DNA from: an uncultured Cryomorphaceae bacterium
GTDB taxonomy: Bacteria > Bacteroidota > Bacteroidia > Flavobacteriales > Schleiferiaceae
Direction of reading: 5' to 3'
NCBI GenBank assembly: GCA_913049755.1
Contig: CAJWXO010000027.1
Coordinates: 1 to 12,900, forward strand
DNA: 12,900 nt
Under the pieces are notes generated by a model. The model made no database searches, had not been told where the DNA came from, and saw only the letters and a list, made by a program, of their open reading frames with translations. Numbering within the stretch: position 1 is the first letter of the stretch; each line of letters begins with the position of its first letter. Shown here in pieces: positions 1 through 7,264 of the stretch. The position numbers and the translations under genes were made by a program.

Positions 1-557
1 CCCGTGATCCCCTTCAGGTTATTGCGAATGGCGGAGCTCCACTTCTTGCATTACTCTTTGGAATTTTCAGCCATAACATAGATTGGGCAATAATAGGATT
101 TTTGGGTTCTGTGGCATCAGCCACATCGGATACTTGGTCGACTGAATGGGGTATGCGATTCGGGGGTACTCCGAGGCATATTTTGAATCTGTCGCCCCTT
201 CAAAAGGGACTTTCTGGAGGCGTGACTTTGTCAGGTTTCATAGGAGCCATAGGCGGTTCTGTATTCATCGCATCAATGGGTCTTTTCTTTATGGCTTTTG
301 GGAATTGGTTTTGGGCAATAATCGTCATTGGGGTCTTTGGATCTGTAATAGACTCACTTCTAGGCTTACTACAAGCGAAATATCAACTACCCGAATCGAA
401 TAATCAAGCACCGAATTTGACAGAAAAGAAAGTATGGAACGGCATCCCATTAAAAAAAGTAAAGGGATTAAAATGGATTGGAAATGATGTCGTTAACTTT
501 TGCTCGAGTCTTCTTGCTCTCTTCGCCAGTCTTCTATTTGCTGCAATAACTACTTAA
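1..557 (+). CDS. DUF92 family integral membrane protein, C-terminal part (5' end outside window)
   Basis: The frame is open from the first full codon at position 3 and gives 184 residues to a TAA stop, so the N-terminal part is missing. The fragment starts RDPLQVIANGG and continues with the DUF92 signature region: SATSDTWSTEWG (residues 39-50), a Pro-containing loop, GLSGGVTLSGFIGAIGG (69-85), and a conserved tail with W, GNDVVN and SSLLA (158-172). Hydrophobic segments lie near residues 12-37, 72-100, 101-124 and 165-183, so it is a polytopic inner-membrane protein. The plant DUF92 member VTE6 is a phytyl-phosphate kinase. The bacterial members are mostly uncharacterised, and a role in polyprenyl or prenyl-phosphate metabolism here would be inference only. 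Downstream lies a pseudogene remnant and then a terminator at 829-859. Family assignment is secure, function is not. Confidence 0.85.
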   Translation, partial: RDPLQVIANGGAPLLALLFGIFSHNIDWAIIGFLGSVASATSDTWSTEWGMRFGGTPRHILNLSPLQKGLSGGVTLSGFIGAIGGSVFIASMGLFFMAFGNWFWAIIVIGVFGSVIDSLLGLLQAKYQLPESNNQAPNLTEKKVWNGIPLKKVKGLKWIGNDVVNFCSSLLALFASLLFAAITT

Positions 558-561
558 GCTG

Positions 562-809
562 TTACAGGGTAAAAGGCTTTCAGAGAAAGACATTGAGTCC
601 AGCTTCCCTGTATTTTATTCGATCTTCTTTCATGACATTTGCCGTCATAGCAGCAATATATGCTGACGGTAGGCCTGCTTCGACTTCATATTCTCGAATG
701 GCGTTATTGGCTTCAACATAATCCATGACGGGCATTTGGTGTCCATTAATATTACTTGATAAGGATCTGCTTTGTATGATTCAAAAGCTTGCTTTCCATC
801 GGTTACGAA
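562..809 (-). pseudogene. Decayed receiver (REC) domain fragment of a hybrid histidine kinase or response regulator
   Basis: Read on the minus strand from 809, the sequence translates as FVTDGKQAFESYKADPYQ then VILMD, where the Asp is the expected phosphoacceptor. It resumes after a one-base deletion at 739-740 as QMPVMDYVEANNAIREYE, then an alpha4 region with AAMTANVMKEDR, and ends FL-stop-KPFTL-stop. This follows the REC order closely: DGxxA, LMD, QMPxMDG, IxAMTANxMxxDR, AG, FLxKPF. Three lesions show it is dead: a stop (TAG) at 810-812 where upstream homology should continue, the -1 frameshift at 739-740, and TGA at 580-582 just before the conserved Lys-Pro. The Gly normally following MPVMD is Tyr. 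The style (MDxVEA, IREYE, TANxMKEDR) resembles C-terminal receivers of large hybrid sensor kinases. No kinase part is visible, so this is a stranded 3' relic. Confidence 0.85.
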
Positions 810-828
810 CTACTGATAATGATAAAAT

Positions 829-859
829 GGTTATACTTTTATAGTGTAACCGTTTTTTT
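829..859 (+). terminator. Rho-independent terminator hairpin
   Basis: GGTTATAC (829-836) pairs with GTGTAACC (844-851) as an 8-bp stem with one G-T wobble around a 7-base loop, followed by G and seven T. It could end transcription from the DUF92 gene. It lies only 27 bases before the esterase start codon at 887, so it might instead act in that gene's leader. Confidence 0.6.
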
Positions 860-886
860 ATTTTCAAGTATACCTCGACTAATCTG

Positions 887-1804
887 ATGCGTAAAAAAAA
901 ATTTCCTATTACCGCAATCATATGCTTAACTCTGATAATAGGGTGCACCAAAAAAAGTTATGACTCAAACGATAATCATACCATGGGAACCTTTTTAAGA
1001 GCCATTGAAGTTAATGGAGAGACCCGTGAATTCATAATTCATGTTCCGAATTCATACGACACGCTTAAATCCGTTCCTCTTATGTTGAATTTCCACGGTT
1101 GGACGATGACATCCGAAGACCAAATGGAAATAAGTGATATGCGTTCTTTGGCTGATTCAGAACAATTCATACTAGTATACCCACAAGGAACTAGATTTCA
1201 GCTCTCAACTCATTGGAACGTTGGATCATGGACAACCGGAAGCAACGCAAATGATTTAGGCTTTACAGAGGCTTTAATTCAACAGATCTCTACTAATTAT
1301 AATATTGATGAAGAGCGAATTTATGCATGTGGATATTCAAATGGTGGGTTCTTTAGTTATGAATTGGCATGTCAACTTAGTCATAAGATAGCGGCTATAG
1401 GAAGTGTTGCAGGAAATATGAGCACAAAAACAGTGAATAATTGTAACCCTTCTCACCCTACTCCAGTAATCACCATTAGTGGAACTATGGACGATGAGAC
1501 TATCTACGATGGTTCAGAGTCAGATGGATATATTTCCCATAGCAGTACAATTGATTTTTGGATAACATATAACAATGTTGATACCATACCGATAATAACC
1601 AATTTGCCAAATACAAATACTGCCGATGGGGATTCGGTTGTTCTTTATCAATATTTAAATGGGACCAATAACATCGAAATTGAACATTATAAGGTTATCG
1701 ATGGAGGACACGACTGGCCGGGAACTTTTGGAAATATGGATATAAATGCAAATTCAGTTATTTGGGATTTTGTATCCCAATTTGACATTAATGGGAAAAT
1801 ATAA
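887..1804 (+). CDS. Secreted alpha/beta-hydrolase lipoprotein, PHB depolymerase / feruloyl esterase-like (LpqC/COG3509 type)
   Basis: The 305-residue protein starts with a lipoprotein signal, a basic MRKKK then a hydrophobic stretch ending LIIGC, so Cys20 is the likely lipidated residue. The rest matches the polyhydroxybutyrate depolymerase/feruloyl esterase branch of alpha/beta hydrolases: oxyanion region LNFHG (67-71), LVYPQGT (96-102), nucleophile elbow GYSNGG with Ser151, acid region SGTMDD with Asp202 the best candidate, and GGHDWPG with His275. The triad therefore looks intact and the length is normal for the family. It probably hydrolyses esters (polymer, feruloyl or acetyl) at the cell surface or in the periplasm; the substrate cannot be read from sequence. 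The gene stands alone, with the terminator hairpin directly upstream and 189 non-coding bases downstream. ATG at 887 is chosen because it gives a complete lipoprotein signal. Confidence 0.88.
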   Translation: MRKKKFPITAIICLTLIIGCTKKSYDSNDNHTMGTFLRAIEVNGETREFIIHVPNSYDTLKSVPLMLNFHGWTMTSEDQMEISDMRSLADSEQFILVYPQGTRFQLSTHWNVGSWTTGSNANDLGFTEALIQQISTNYNIDEERIYACGYSNGGFFSYELACQLSHKIAAIGSVAGNMSTKTVNNCNPSHPTPVITISGTMDDETIYDGSESDGYISHSSTIDFWITYNNVDTIPIITNLPNTNTADGDSVVLYQYLNGTNNIEIEHYKVIDGGHDWPGTFGNMDINANSVIWDFVSQFDINGKI

Positions 1805-1939
1805 ATTTTATATTTTGAAAGGGCTTTTATGTTGAAATTCTAAATAAAGAGCCATGCTGCATCTTTCAATAAAAATAAGAGCAACAAATAATGATGAAAC
1901 TTTTATAGTTATCGTAAAGAAGTTTTTTAATTAAAATAC

Positions 1940-1968
1940 TTTGTACAAAAAAATAAAAGTTAAGTTTG
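1940..1968 (+). promoter_or_regulatory. Bacteroidota-type promoter for the 1994-3279 unit
   Basis: TTTG at 1940-1943 and TAAGTTTG at 1961-1968 are separated by 17 bases. This is a full match to the flavobacterial pattern TTG-N17-23-TAnnTTTG. The predicted transcript would start near 1975, leaving about 20 bases of leader before the ATG at 1994. Confidence 0.6.
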
Positions 1969-1993
1969 TCCCCATTTTCATTGAATTTTAAAT

Positions 1994-2482
1994 ATGAATC
2001 CATACAAAGCGATATTCGTTGTCTGTGCTTTTTTTTCAGCTTCTGTAACACACGCCCAACAGGCGGTTTCTGCTTCTGGTGGTAATGCTATTGGAAGCGG
2101 TGGTTCATCGAGTTACACTGTTGGACAGGTGGCATTCTCTACAAACATCGGTTCTAATGGTTCTGTAGCACAAGGCGTGCAGATTCCCTATGAATTTTCA
2201 ACTATTGTGGGTCTAGAAGCAACTGGAATTAATCTAGAACTAAAAGCTTACCCCAACCCAGCTAATAATGTCATCCACCTCAGTATTAGTGACTATAAAA
2301 ATGGGGGGATATCTTATCGAATCTATAATATTCAAGGAAAATTATTAATAGACAATCCCGTAAAAGAAAACCTTACATCTATACTTTTGAGAGATTTTTC
2401 AGGAGGCGTCTACCTTTTGAATGTGCTAGATAACAATGAATTAATAAAAACATTTAGAATTATAAAACCTAATAATCTATGA
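1994..2482 (+). CDS. Small secreted protein with T9SS type A C-terminal sorting domain
   Basis: The 162-residue product has a signal peptide (1-21, ending THA before QQ). A short Gly/Ser-rich module follows (about 24-66), with the pattern SASGGNAIGSGGSSSYTVGQ and then AQGVQIPYE, which recurs in many Bacteroidota T9SS cargo proteins. Residues 79-159 form a type A sorting domain: a YPNP motif (86-89), a beta-sandwich with YRIYNIQGK (108-116), SGGVYLLNV (136-144) and the terminal strand KTFRIIK (152-158). It should be exported through the inner membrane by Sec and across the outer membrane by the type IX system, then anchored on the cell surface or released. There is no enzymatic domain; the protein is almost all targeting sequence. 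Its stop overlaps the next start by 4 bases, so the two genes are probably translated together. Confidence 0.88.
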   Translation: MNPYKAIFVVCAFFSASVTHAQQAVSASGGNAIGSGGSSSYTVGQVAFSTNIGSNGSVAQGVQIPYEFSTIVGLEATGINLELKAYPNPANNVIHLSISDYKNGGISYRIYNIQGKLLIDNPVKENLTSILLRDFSGGVYLLNVLDNNELIKTFRIIKPNNL

Positions 2483-3279
2483 AGAGACCATTTATATTTT
2501 TAGCAGCAGTAATGATAACTTCGAGTGTCTTTGCCCAAGCGCCTGAAAAAATGAGTTACCAAGCCCTATTGCGAGATGCTAATAGTTCATTGATAACTAG
2601 TCAAACGGTAAGTATGCAAATTAGCATACTCCAAGGTTCCATTTCTGGCACAGCAGTTTATGCAGAAACGCAGACGACCACAACTAATATAAACGGACTT
2701 GCTAGTATAGAAATAGGAATAGGTTCAGTGGTTTCTGGCATATTTAATAACATTAATTGGAGCAATGGCCCCTACTATATAAAAACAGAAACCGACCCAA
2801 CAGGTGGAAGTAATTATACGATTACTGGCACTAGCCAATTGATGAGTGTCCCCTATGCATTGCATGCTAACATTGCTGATAGTGTTCCAACACCGACTTA
2901 CTCGATTGGAATTTGGCCAGAATTGGGAGGGTATGTTTTTTGGGTTTCACCAGATGGAAAACATGGTTTAGTTTCTGAGATACAGGATCAAGGTTTAACG
3001 ACATGGTATGGTACTCAAGAGGCAATTTCTAATCCTGCAAATCACTCATTAAATGGGCAAAAATTTAGAGATTGGAGACTCCCAACTAAGCATGAACTAA
3101 ATGAAATGTATTCTGCAAATGCTGCAATTGGATCGTTTGGAACTAAAACTTATTGGTCTTCTATCCGAAGCGGAAATACAACAGCTTGGCGACAAAATTT
3201 TTCTTCAGGACTTCAATTTAATAGTACCGTTTTCACGATTAGTGATTTTTTCTTTGTTCGTTCTATTCGAGAGTTTTAA
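2479..3279 (+). CDS. Secreted protein with N-terminal beta domain and C-terminal DUF1566 (Lcl-like) domain
   Basis: The 266-residue protein begins at an ATG inside the stop of the preceding gene (ATGA overlap), which suggests translational coupling. A signal peptide covers 1-20 (ending VFAQ). Residues 22-132 form a domain widespread in Bacteroidota surface proteins: PEKMSYQALLRD (22-33), a GLASIEIGIG strand (73-82), INWSNGPYYIKTETDP (92-107) and a closing SQLMSVPYALHA (119-130). Residues 145-266 look like DUF1566: GYVFWVSPDGKHGL, then DWRLPTKHELNEMY (198-211), TYWSS (224-228) and a final strand FFFVRSIREF (257-266). DUF1566/Lcl modules are associated with extracellular adhesin or collagen-like proteins. 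A surface or adhesive role is inferred. It has no T9SS tail of its own, although its operon partner does. Confidence 0.82.
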   Translation: MKRPFIFLAAVMITSSVFAQAPEKMSYQALLRDANSSLITSQTVSMQISILQGSISGTAVYAETQTTTTNINGLASIEIGIGSVVSGIFNNINWSNGPYYIKTETDPTGGSNYTITGTSQLMSVPYALHANIADSVPTPTYSIGIWPELGGYVFWVSPDGKHGLVSEIQDQGLTTWYGTQEAISNPANHSLNGQKFRDWRLPTKHELNEMYSANAAIGSFGTKTYWSSIRSGNTTAWRQNFSSGLQFNSTVFTISDFFFVRSIREF

Positions 3280-3456
3280 CGATTTTTTAGTCCTATGTAA
3301 TCTTACATTAGGGAAATTTAACTACTAGAAATATCCAAAATCATTTGACTTTTTTAGAGTACAACCCTCTTATACTTATTTCAATATTGACCTAAAATAA
3401 TATTGTATCACTTCAATTTGGAGTGACTGCGACACCTGATCTGTAAAAAGGATACC

Positions 3457-3464
3457 TATATTTG
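3457..3464 (+). promoter_or_regulatory. Candidate -7 element upstream of the barrel-SPOR gene
   Basis: TATATTTG fits the Bacteroidota -7 consensus TAnnTTTG exactly. No TTG lies at the preferred 17-23 base spacing; the nearest TTTG (3417-3420) is 36 bases upstream. The box decides the start of the next gene. A TTG start at 3462 would lie inside it, so translation from ATG 3492, about 20 bases after the predicted transcript start, is more credible. Confidence 0.45.
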
Positions 3465-3491
3465 TGTGTAACCTGTTTAAGCAGAAACATT

Positions 3492-4586
3492 ATGCGCAAT
3501 CTTATTTTAACTATTGTTTTTTCTATTTTCTCTTTACCGATATTTGCACAAGGGCCTGCTAAATTGGCCTATGGCGTAGGTGTGACTTATTTTATGCCAG
3601 ATGATGAATCTGCCTTCGGCAGCTGGGGAAGTAATGCGGGAGGATTTGATGGTTTTAATCTCTCTGGAAGCTTAAATTTTGATATGCCTATTTGGGATAA
3701 TTACTATATGCGTCTTGGAAGTGATGTTCACTTTTTCCGAGCTGTGAATGATGATAAAAATACTAATCTTGCTGGGGTTTCACCTCATTTCGGTTTAGGA
3801 AGAGTGACAGCTTTGGAGAATGGAAACCTTCGTTATGGACTCACAATGGGAATTTCTCAGATAAGAACTTGGGAGCGTGACGATATGGGTTCAAATGGCA
3901 TCAATACTACTTCCTTTCTATGGGGTTCTTTGGGTATCCCTGCAGGCATTTCTATTCGTTATGAAATTCCCAGTGATAAACGTACTTATTATATTGGTGC
4001 AGACTACCGCTATTTCATGTTTGATGATGGTATAGACGGAGTTGGTGTTGGGAATCGTATTGGTTATGATGACCAAATGCTAACCTTCTCAATTGGGATG
4101 ATTAACAAAAAGACATATCGCTCTAAAAAATTAGCCTCTCTCCAGCGTGAAGCAAACAAAGTAAGCGCTATACCACAACTCGAAGAAAAACTCAACCAAG
4201 CTAAAGAAGAGAATGCAATGATCCAGGATGAGCTTGAGGTTGCCCATTCTAAAGTTGCGGAAGCCAATCGTCAATTAGATTCATTAGAGCTGGTTTCAGT
4301 AAAAGCTCAAGAGCAAATCCGTGCAACACAAGAAACGGTGCAAAATAAAAAAATTCCACTTCCCCCTCTTCCTTCAGGCTCCTATGTCGTAGTATTAGGG
4401 TCCTTTGAGAGTAAATCATATGCTGCAGACTACAGCGCGTCACTTGAGTATGACTCACCAGTAAACGTTATTAAGGCCAGCAATAATTTCTACCGTGTCT
4501 TTCTAGGACCATTCAAATCTTTTGGTAAAGCTAAAAAAGCACTCAGTCAGGTTTCAGGTCGAGCTTGGATTCTAATGGACAATTGA
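3492..4586 (+). CDS. Envelope protein: outer-membrane beta-barrel, coiled coil and C-terminal SPOR domain
   Basis: I start the protein at ATG 3492 (364 residues) rather than an in-frame TTG at 3462. The ATG gives a clean signal peptide (1-20, ending IFAQ) and the TTG sits in a -7 promoter box. Residues 22-205 alternate polar and hydrophobic/aromatic residues with Gly-rich turns, as in small outer-membrane barrels. Residues 212-284 are heptad-like and rich in Glu, Lys, Gln and Ala (coiled coil). A proline linker (PLPPLP, 289-294) leads to a SPOR domain at 296-362: GSYVVVLGSFESKSYAADY, then NFYRVFLGPFKSFGKAKKA and WIL. SPOR domains bind peptidoglycan lacking stem peptides, so the protein probably tethers the outer membrane to the cell wall, in the role OmpA plays with a different binding domain. 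The tether role is inference. Confidence 0.8.
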   Translation: MRNLILTIVFSIFSLPIFAQGPAKLAYGVGVTYFMPDDESAFGSWGSNAGGFDGFNLSGSLNFDMPIWDNYYMRLGSDVHFFRAVNDDKNTNLAGVSPHFGLGRVTALENGNLRYGLTMGISQIRTWERDDMGSNGINTTSFLWGSLGIPAGISIRYEIPSDKRTYYIGADYRYFMFDDGIDGVGVGNRIGYDDQMLTFSIGMINKKTYRSKKLASLQREANKVSAIPQLEEKLNQAKEENAMIQDELEVAHSKVAEANRQLDSLELVSVKAQEQIRATQETVQNKKIPLPPLPSGSYVVVLGSFESKSYAADYSASLEYDSPVNVIKASNNFYRVFLGPFKSFGKAKKALSQVSGRAWILMDN

Positions 4587-4734
4587 TCTGCCTAAATACC
4601 TCATTCATTTGTTAGAAGCGAAATATTGTCAGCCTCCGGGTTGAGAACTCGAGCTCTAAAACTCAGAATTAAATAAATTGTATCGAGTAAAAGCATCATT
4701 AAAAAATTTCAATGTCTTTATGAATTCATGATAT

Positions 4735-4742
4735 TATCTTTA
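4735..4742 (+). promoter_or_regulatory. Weak -7-like element before the Omp85-like gene
   Basis: TATCTTTA matches TAnnTTTG except for the last base. No TTG is seen at the right distance. If used, transcription would start near 4749, downstream of the GTG at 4747, which favours ATG 4762 as the true start. Confidence 0.3.
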
Positions 4743-4761
4743 GAAAGTGAATAATACTTTT

Positions 4762-5898
4762 ATGAGGATCTGTCTTTTCGTATTAGCATTAAGCTTCTTT
4801 TTTACCTTAAATGCCCAGAAAAATACTGGTTCAAAAGAAAATCTATTCAAGAGGTATATAAATGGGGTTTTAAAAGAAACTTTAGACCCCGCAGCGCCCA
4901 AGCTAATTAATTATCCCACATTAGCATATTCGCCTGAGACTAGCTGGGAATTCGGTGTGTCAAGTCTGTATATTTATTCGGCAAACAGAGATCTAAAAAA
5001 TAGATTAAGTGAATTAAAGGCATTCACTTTCTTTACTCTCGAAGATCAATATGGTATTTGGCTTGATCATGCGCTCTACACAGATAAGAACAAATGGTTT
5101 TTTTATGGTAGGGCACGTTATCAAAGCTTTCCGCTTTTATATTTTGGAATCGGCCCAGATAGCCCATCAGATTACCTCTCGAGAATAGATGGTCAATATA
5201 CATTATTACGAGAACGATTTTTACGAGAGACCCTCCCTTCGCTCTATCTTGGCTTAGAGCTAGATTACCAAAGATTAAATAATGTAAACTATGTAGATGA
5301 ATCTTTGGGATCTAACCCACCAAGTATTGGTAGCAATGGTTCAACAAGCTTAGGCTTAGGATTGGGTGTTTTATACGATAATATTCATAACGCGTTGAAT
5401 CCTCGAAAAGGAGTTTACAGCGAATGGGCATTTTTAAAATACAGCGAAGCCCTTGGTAGCGATTTTAATATGACTTCTTATATCATTGATAATAGACTCT
5501 ATAAACCAATTAAGAAAAACACTGTTTTAGCTTTCCAGTTATACGGTCAATTTACTCTTGGGAACCCTCCCTTTAATATGCTCTCTTTGATGGGTGGTGA
5601 GAGCCTAATGAGAGGTTATTATTTAGGTCGATACCGTGACAAACATCTAGTTGCTGGACAAATAGAATATCGCATTCTTCCATTTAAATTTTCCAAAAGG
5701 TGGGGGGCAAGTGTATTTGTTGCCACTGGCCAAGTTTTCAGCGAAGACCATAAATTTCGACTAAATGGCCTATTGCCAACTGGAGGTCTTGGGGTCAGAT
5801 ACCTTGTGTTTCCAGAAAAAGATATTTATACAAGAATAGATATATCCTTTACAGGGGAAGGAAGAGGTATTTATTTTTTCATCGGTGAAGCCTTCTAA
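4762..5898 (+). CDS. Omp85/D15 surface-antigen-type outer-membrane barrel without POTRA domains
   Basis: From ATG 4762 the protein has 378 residues and a compact signal peptide (1-19, ending LNAQ). A GTG at 4747 would add five residues but probably precedes the transcript start. Features of the Omp85 barrel are SLYLGLELDYQ (160-170), a strand-turn GVLYDNIHNALNPRKGVYSE (202-221), a central strand with AFQLYGQF (257-264), the conserved lid-loop motif SLMRGYYLGRYRD (281-293), then IEYRI and ASVFVATGQVF, with a terminal Phe378. Between signal peptide and barrel there are only about 40 residues, too few for a POTRA domain (about 75), whereas BamA and TamA carry several. It may move or insert a substrate across the outer membrane with a partner, or be a plain channel. 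The M16 peptidase genes begin 40 bases downstream and may share its transcript. Confidence 0.82.
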   Translation: MRICLFVLALSFFFTLNAQKNTGSKENLFKRYINGVLKETLDPAAPKLINYPTLAYSPETSWEFGVSSLYIYSANRDLKNRLSELKAFTFFTLEDQYGIWLDHALYTDKNKWFFYGRARYQSFPLLYFGIGPDSPSDYLSRIDGQYTLLRERFLRETLPSLYLGLELDYQRLNNVNYVDESLGSNPPSIGSNGSTSLGLGLGVLYDNIHNALNPRKGVYSEWAFLKYSEALGSDFNMTSYIIDNRLYKPIKKNTVLAFQLYGQFTLGNPPFNMLSLMGGESLMRGYYLGRYRDKHLVAGQIEYRILPFKFSKRWGASVFVATGQVFSEDHKFRLNGLLPTGGLGVRYLVFPEKDIYTRIDISFTGEGRGIYFFIGEAF

Positions 5899-5938
5899 TC
5901 TGATTGTATCTTCGAACTTTCAATAAATAAAATATACC

Positions 5939-7261
5939 ATGAAGAAATTAGTCATGTTTTTCGCTCTCGCTCTATCTGGGGTTCTCAGTGGTCAAAATAA
6001 AATTGCATTTGAAGAATACGACCTGGATAATGGACTCCATGTTATCCTTCATGAGGATAAAACTACACCTATCGTAGCAGTAACGATGATGTATCATGTT
6101 GGCAGCAAAAATGAGAATACAGATCAAACAGGTTTTGCCCACTTTTTCGAACATTTAACATTCGAAGGGTCGGAAAATATTGATCGTGGTGAATTTGACG
6201 ACTATGTTAATTCTGCAGGGGGTCAGCTAAATGCAAATACTTCTCAGGATAGAACCTTCTATTATGAACTATTACCTTCTAATCAATTGGAATTGGGACT
6301 TTGGCTAGAAAGTGAAAGGATGCTCCACGCGAAAATCAAAAAAATCGGTGTAGATACTCAGCGTGAAGTTGTTAAAGAAGAAAAGCGACAACGATATAGT
6401 CAGCCTTATGCAACTTTTGTTGAAAATATTTTCAATCGTTTATATGTTAAGCACCCATACAACTGGACTCCAATTGGATCAATGGAGCATTTAGATTCTG
6501 CAAAACTTGAAGCATTCATGTCGTTCTACGATAAGTATTATTTACCAAATAACGCAACATTAAGTATCGCGGGAGATATGGATGTCGCAAAAACAAAAGA
6601 ATTAATTCAGGCCTATTTTGGAGATATTCCAAAAGGAAAGGAAGTTTTACAGCCCTCTATCCAAGAGCCCCCTTTGGGAGGAGAAAAAACAGCAATTATA
6701 TACGATGATGTCCAATTGCCCGCTCTTATGATGGGATACAGAATGCCCCCCCAGACCTCTGATGATGCTTATGCTCTGCAGATGGCTGGAACCGTTCTTA
6801 GCGGTGGTGCTTCGTCAAGAATGTATAAGAGACTAGTTGATGAAGATCAAACTGCTGCTTTTGTTCAAGTTTTTCCTTTTTCACTTGAGCAAGGAGGAGC
6901 TTTCATCATGCTTTCATTTGCAAATGCTGGGAAAGAAATAAAAGACATGAAGCCGGCAATTGAACAAGAAATTGAAAAATTACAAAATGAACTGATTTCT
7001 GAACGAGAATTCCAAAAAATTCAAAACCAAATGGAAAGCGCTTTTATTCAGAGTAATTCTAAGATGGCTGGAATTGCAGAGTCTTTAGCTAATTATCACA
7101 CCTATTATGGCGACGCTAATTATATTAACACCGAAATAGAACGTTATCGAAATGTTAGCCGTGAAGACATTCAAAACGTTGCGAAAAAATATTTAGTTAA
7201 ACAGAATCGAGTAGTTCTAAACTATTTACCAAGAAATCAAGAGCCTGAATCAAAAAATTAA
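5939..7261 (+). CDS. M16 family zinc peptidase, catalytically complete subunit
   Basis: The 440-residue protein has a signal peptide (1-19, ending VLSGQ), so it acts in the periplasm or beyond. The M16 N-terminal domain carries the inverted zinc motif HFFEH (68-72), with His68 and His72 as ligands and Glu71 as base. The third ligand is one of the Glu in EVVKEEK (Glu147 or Glu148), at the usual spacing of about 75 residues. The second M16 domain (about 190-435) includes LSIAGDMD (208-215) and SGGASSRMYKRLVDED (288-303). The length fits the small bacterial/mitochondrial-processing-peptidase type with two homologous halves. The next gene, three bases on, encodes an M16 protein without the zinc motif, so the pair probably forms an active/inactive heterodimer like the beta and alpha subunits of MPP. 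Substrates are unknown; small unfolded peptides are usual for the family. Confidence 0.92.
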   Translation: MKKLVMFFALALSGVLSGQNKIAFEEYDLDNGLHVILHEDKTTPIVAVTMMYHVGSKNENTDQTGFAHFFEHLTFEGSENIDRGEFDDYVNSAGGQLNANTSQDRTFYYELLPSNQLELGLWLESERMLHAKIKKIGVDTQREVVKEEKRQRYSQPYATFVENIFNRLYVKHPYNWTPIGSMEHLDSAKLEAFMSFYDKYYLPNNATLSIAGDMDVAKTKELIQAYFGDIPKGKEVLQPSIQEPPLGGEKTAIIYDDVQLPALMMGYRMPPQTSDDAYALQMAGTVLSGGASSRMYKRLVDEDQTAAFVQVFPFSLEQGGAFIMLSFANAGKEIKDMKPAIEQEIEKLQNELISEREFQKIQNQMESAFIQSNSKMAGIAESLANYHTYYGDANYINTEIERYRNVSREDIQNVAKKYLVKQNRVVLNYLPRNQEPESKN

Positions 7262-7264
7262 AAT

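Noticed and set aside
1815..1869. Nested inverted repeats after the esterase gene (TTGAAAG/CTTTCAA outer, GGCTTTTAT/ATAAAGAGCC inner with a bulge) as a terminator.
   Set aside because: The stem is AT-rich and bulged and no T-tract follows. It may shape the transcript end but is not a supportable terminator.
3060..3279. The DUF1566/Lcl end of the 2479-3279 protein as a variable region of a diversity-generating retroelement.
   Set aside because: No reverse transcriptase gene and no template repeat resembling this segment is present in the window, and the domain is common without such systems.
3292..3312. Hairpin CCTATGTA/TACATTAGG after the DUF1566 gene as a terminator.
   Set aside because: It is short, has a bulge, and is followed by GAAATTTAAC rather than a T-tract.
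3462..3491. TTG start at 3462 adding ten residues to the barrel-SPOR protein.
   Set aside because: It lies within a perfect -7 box and would place extra residues including Cys and Arg ahead of a signal peptide that is complete from ATG 3492.
5907..5914. TATCTTCG before the first M16 gene as a separate promoter.
   Set aside because: It differs from TAnnTTTG in one base and has no TTG upstream at a suitable distance, so read-through from the barrel gene is as likely.
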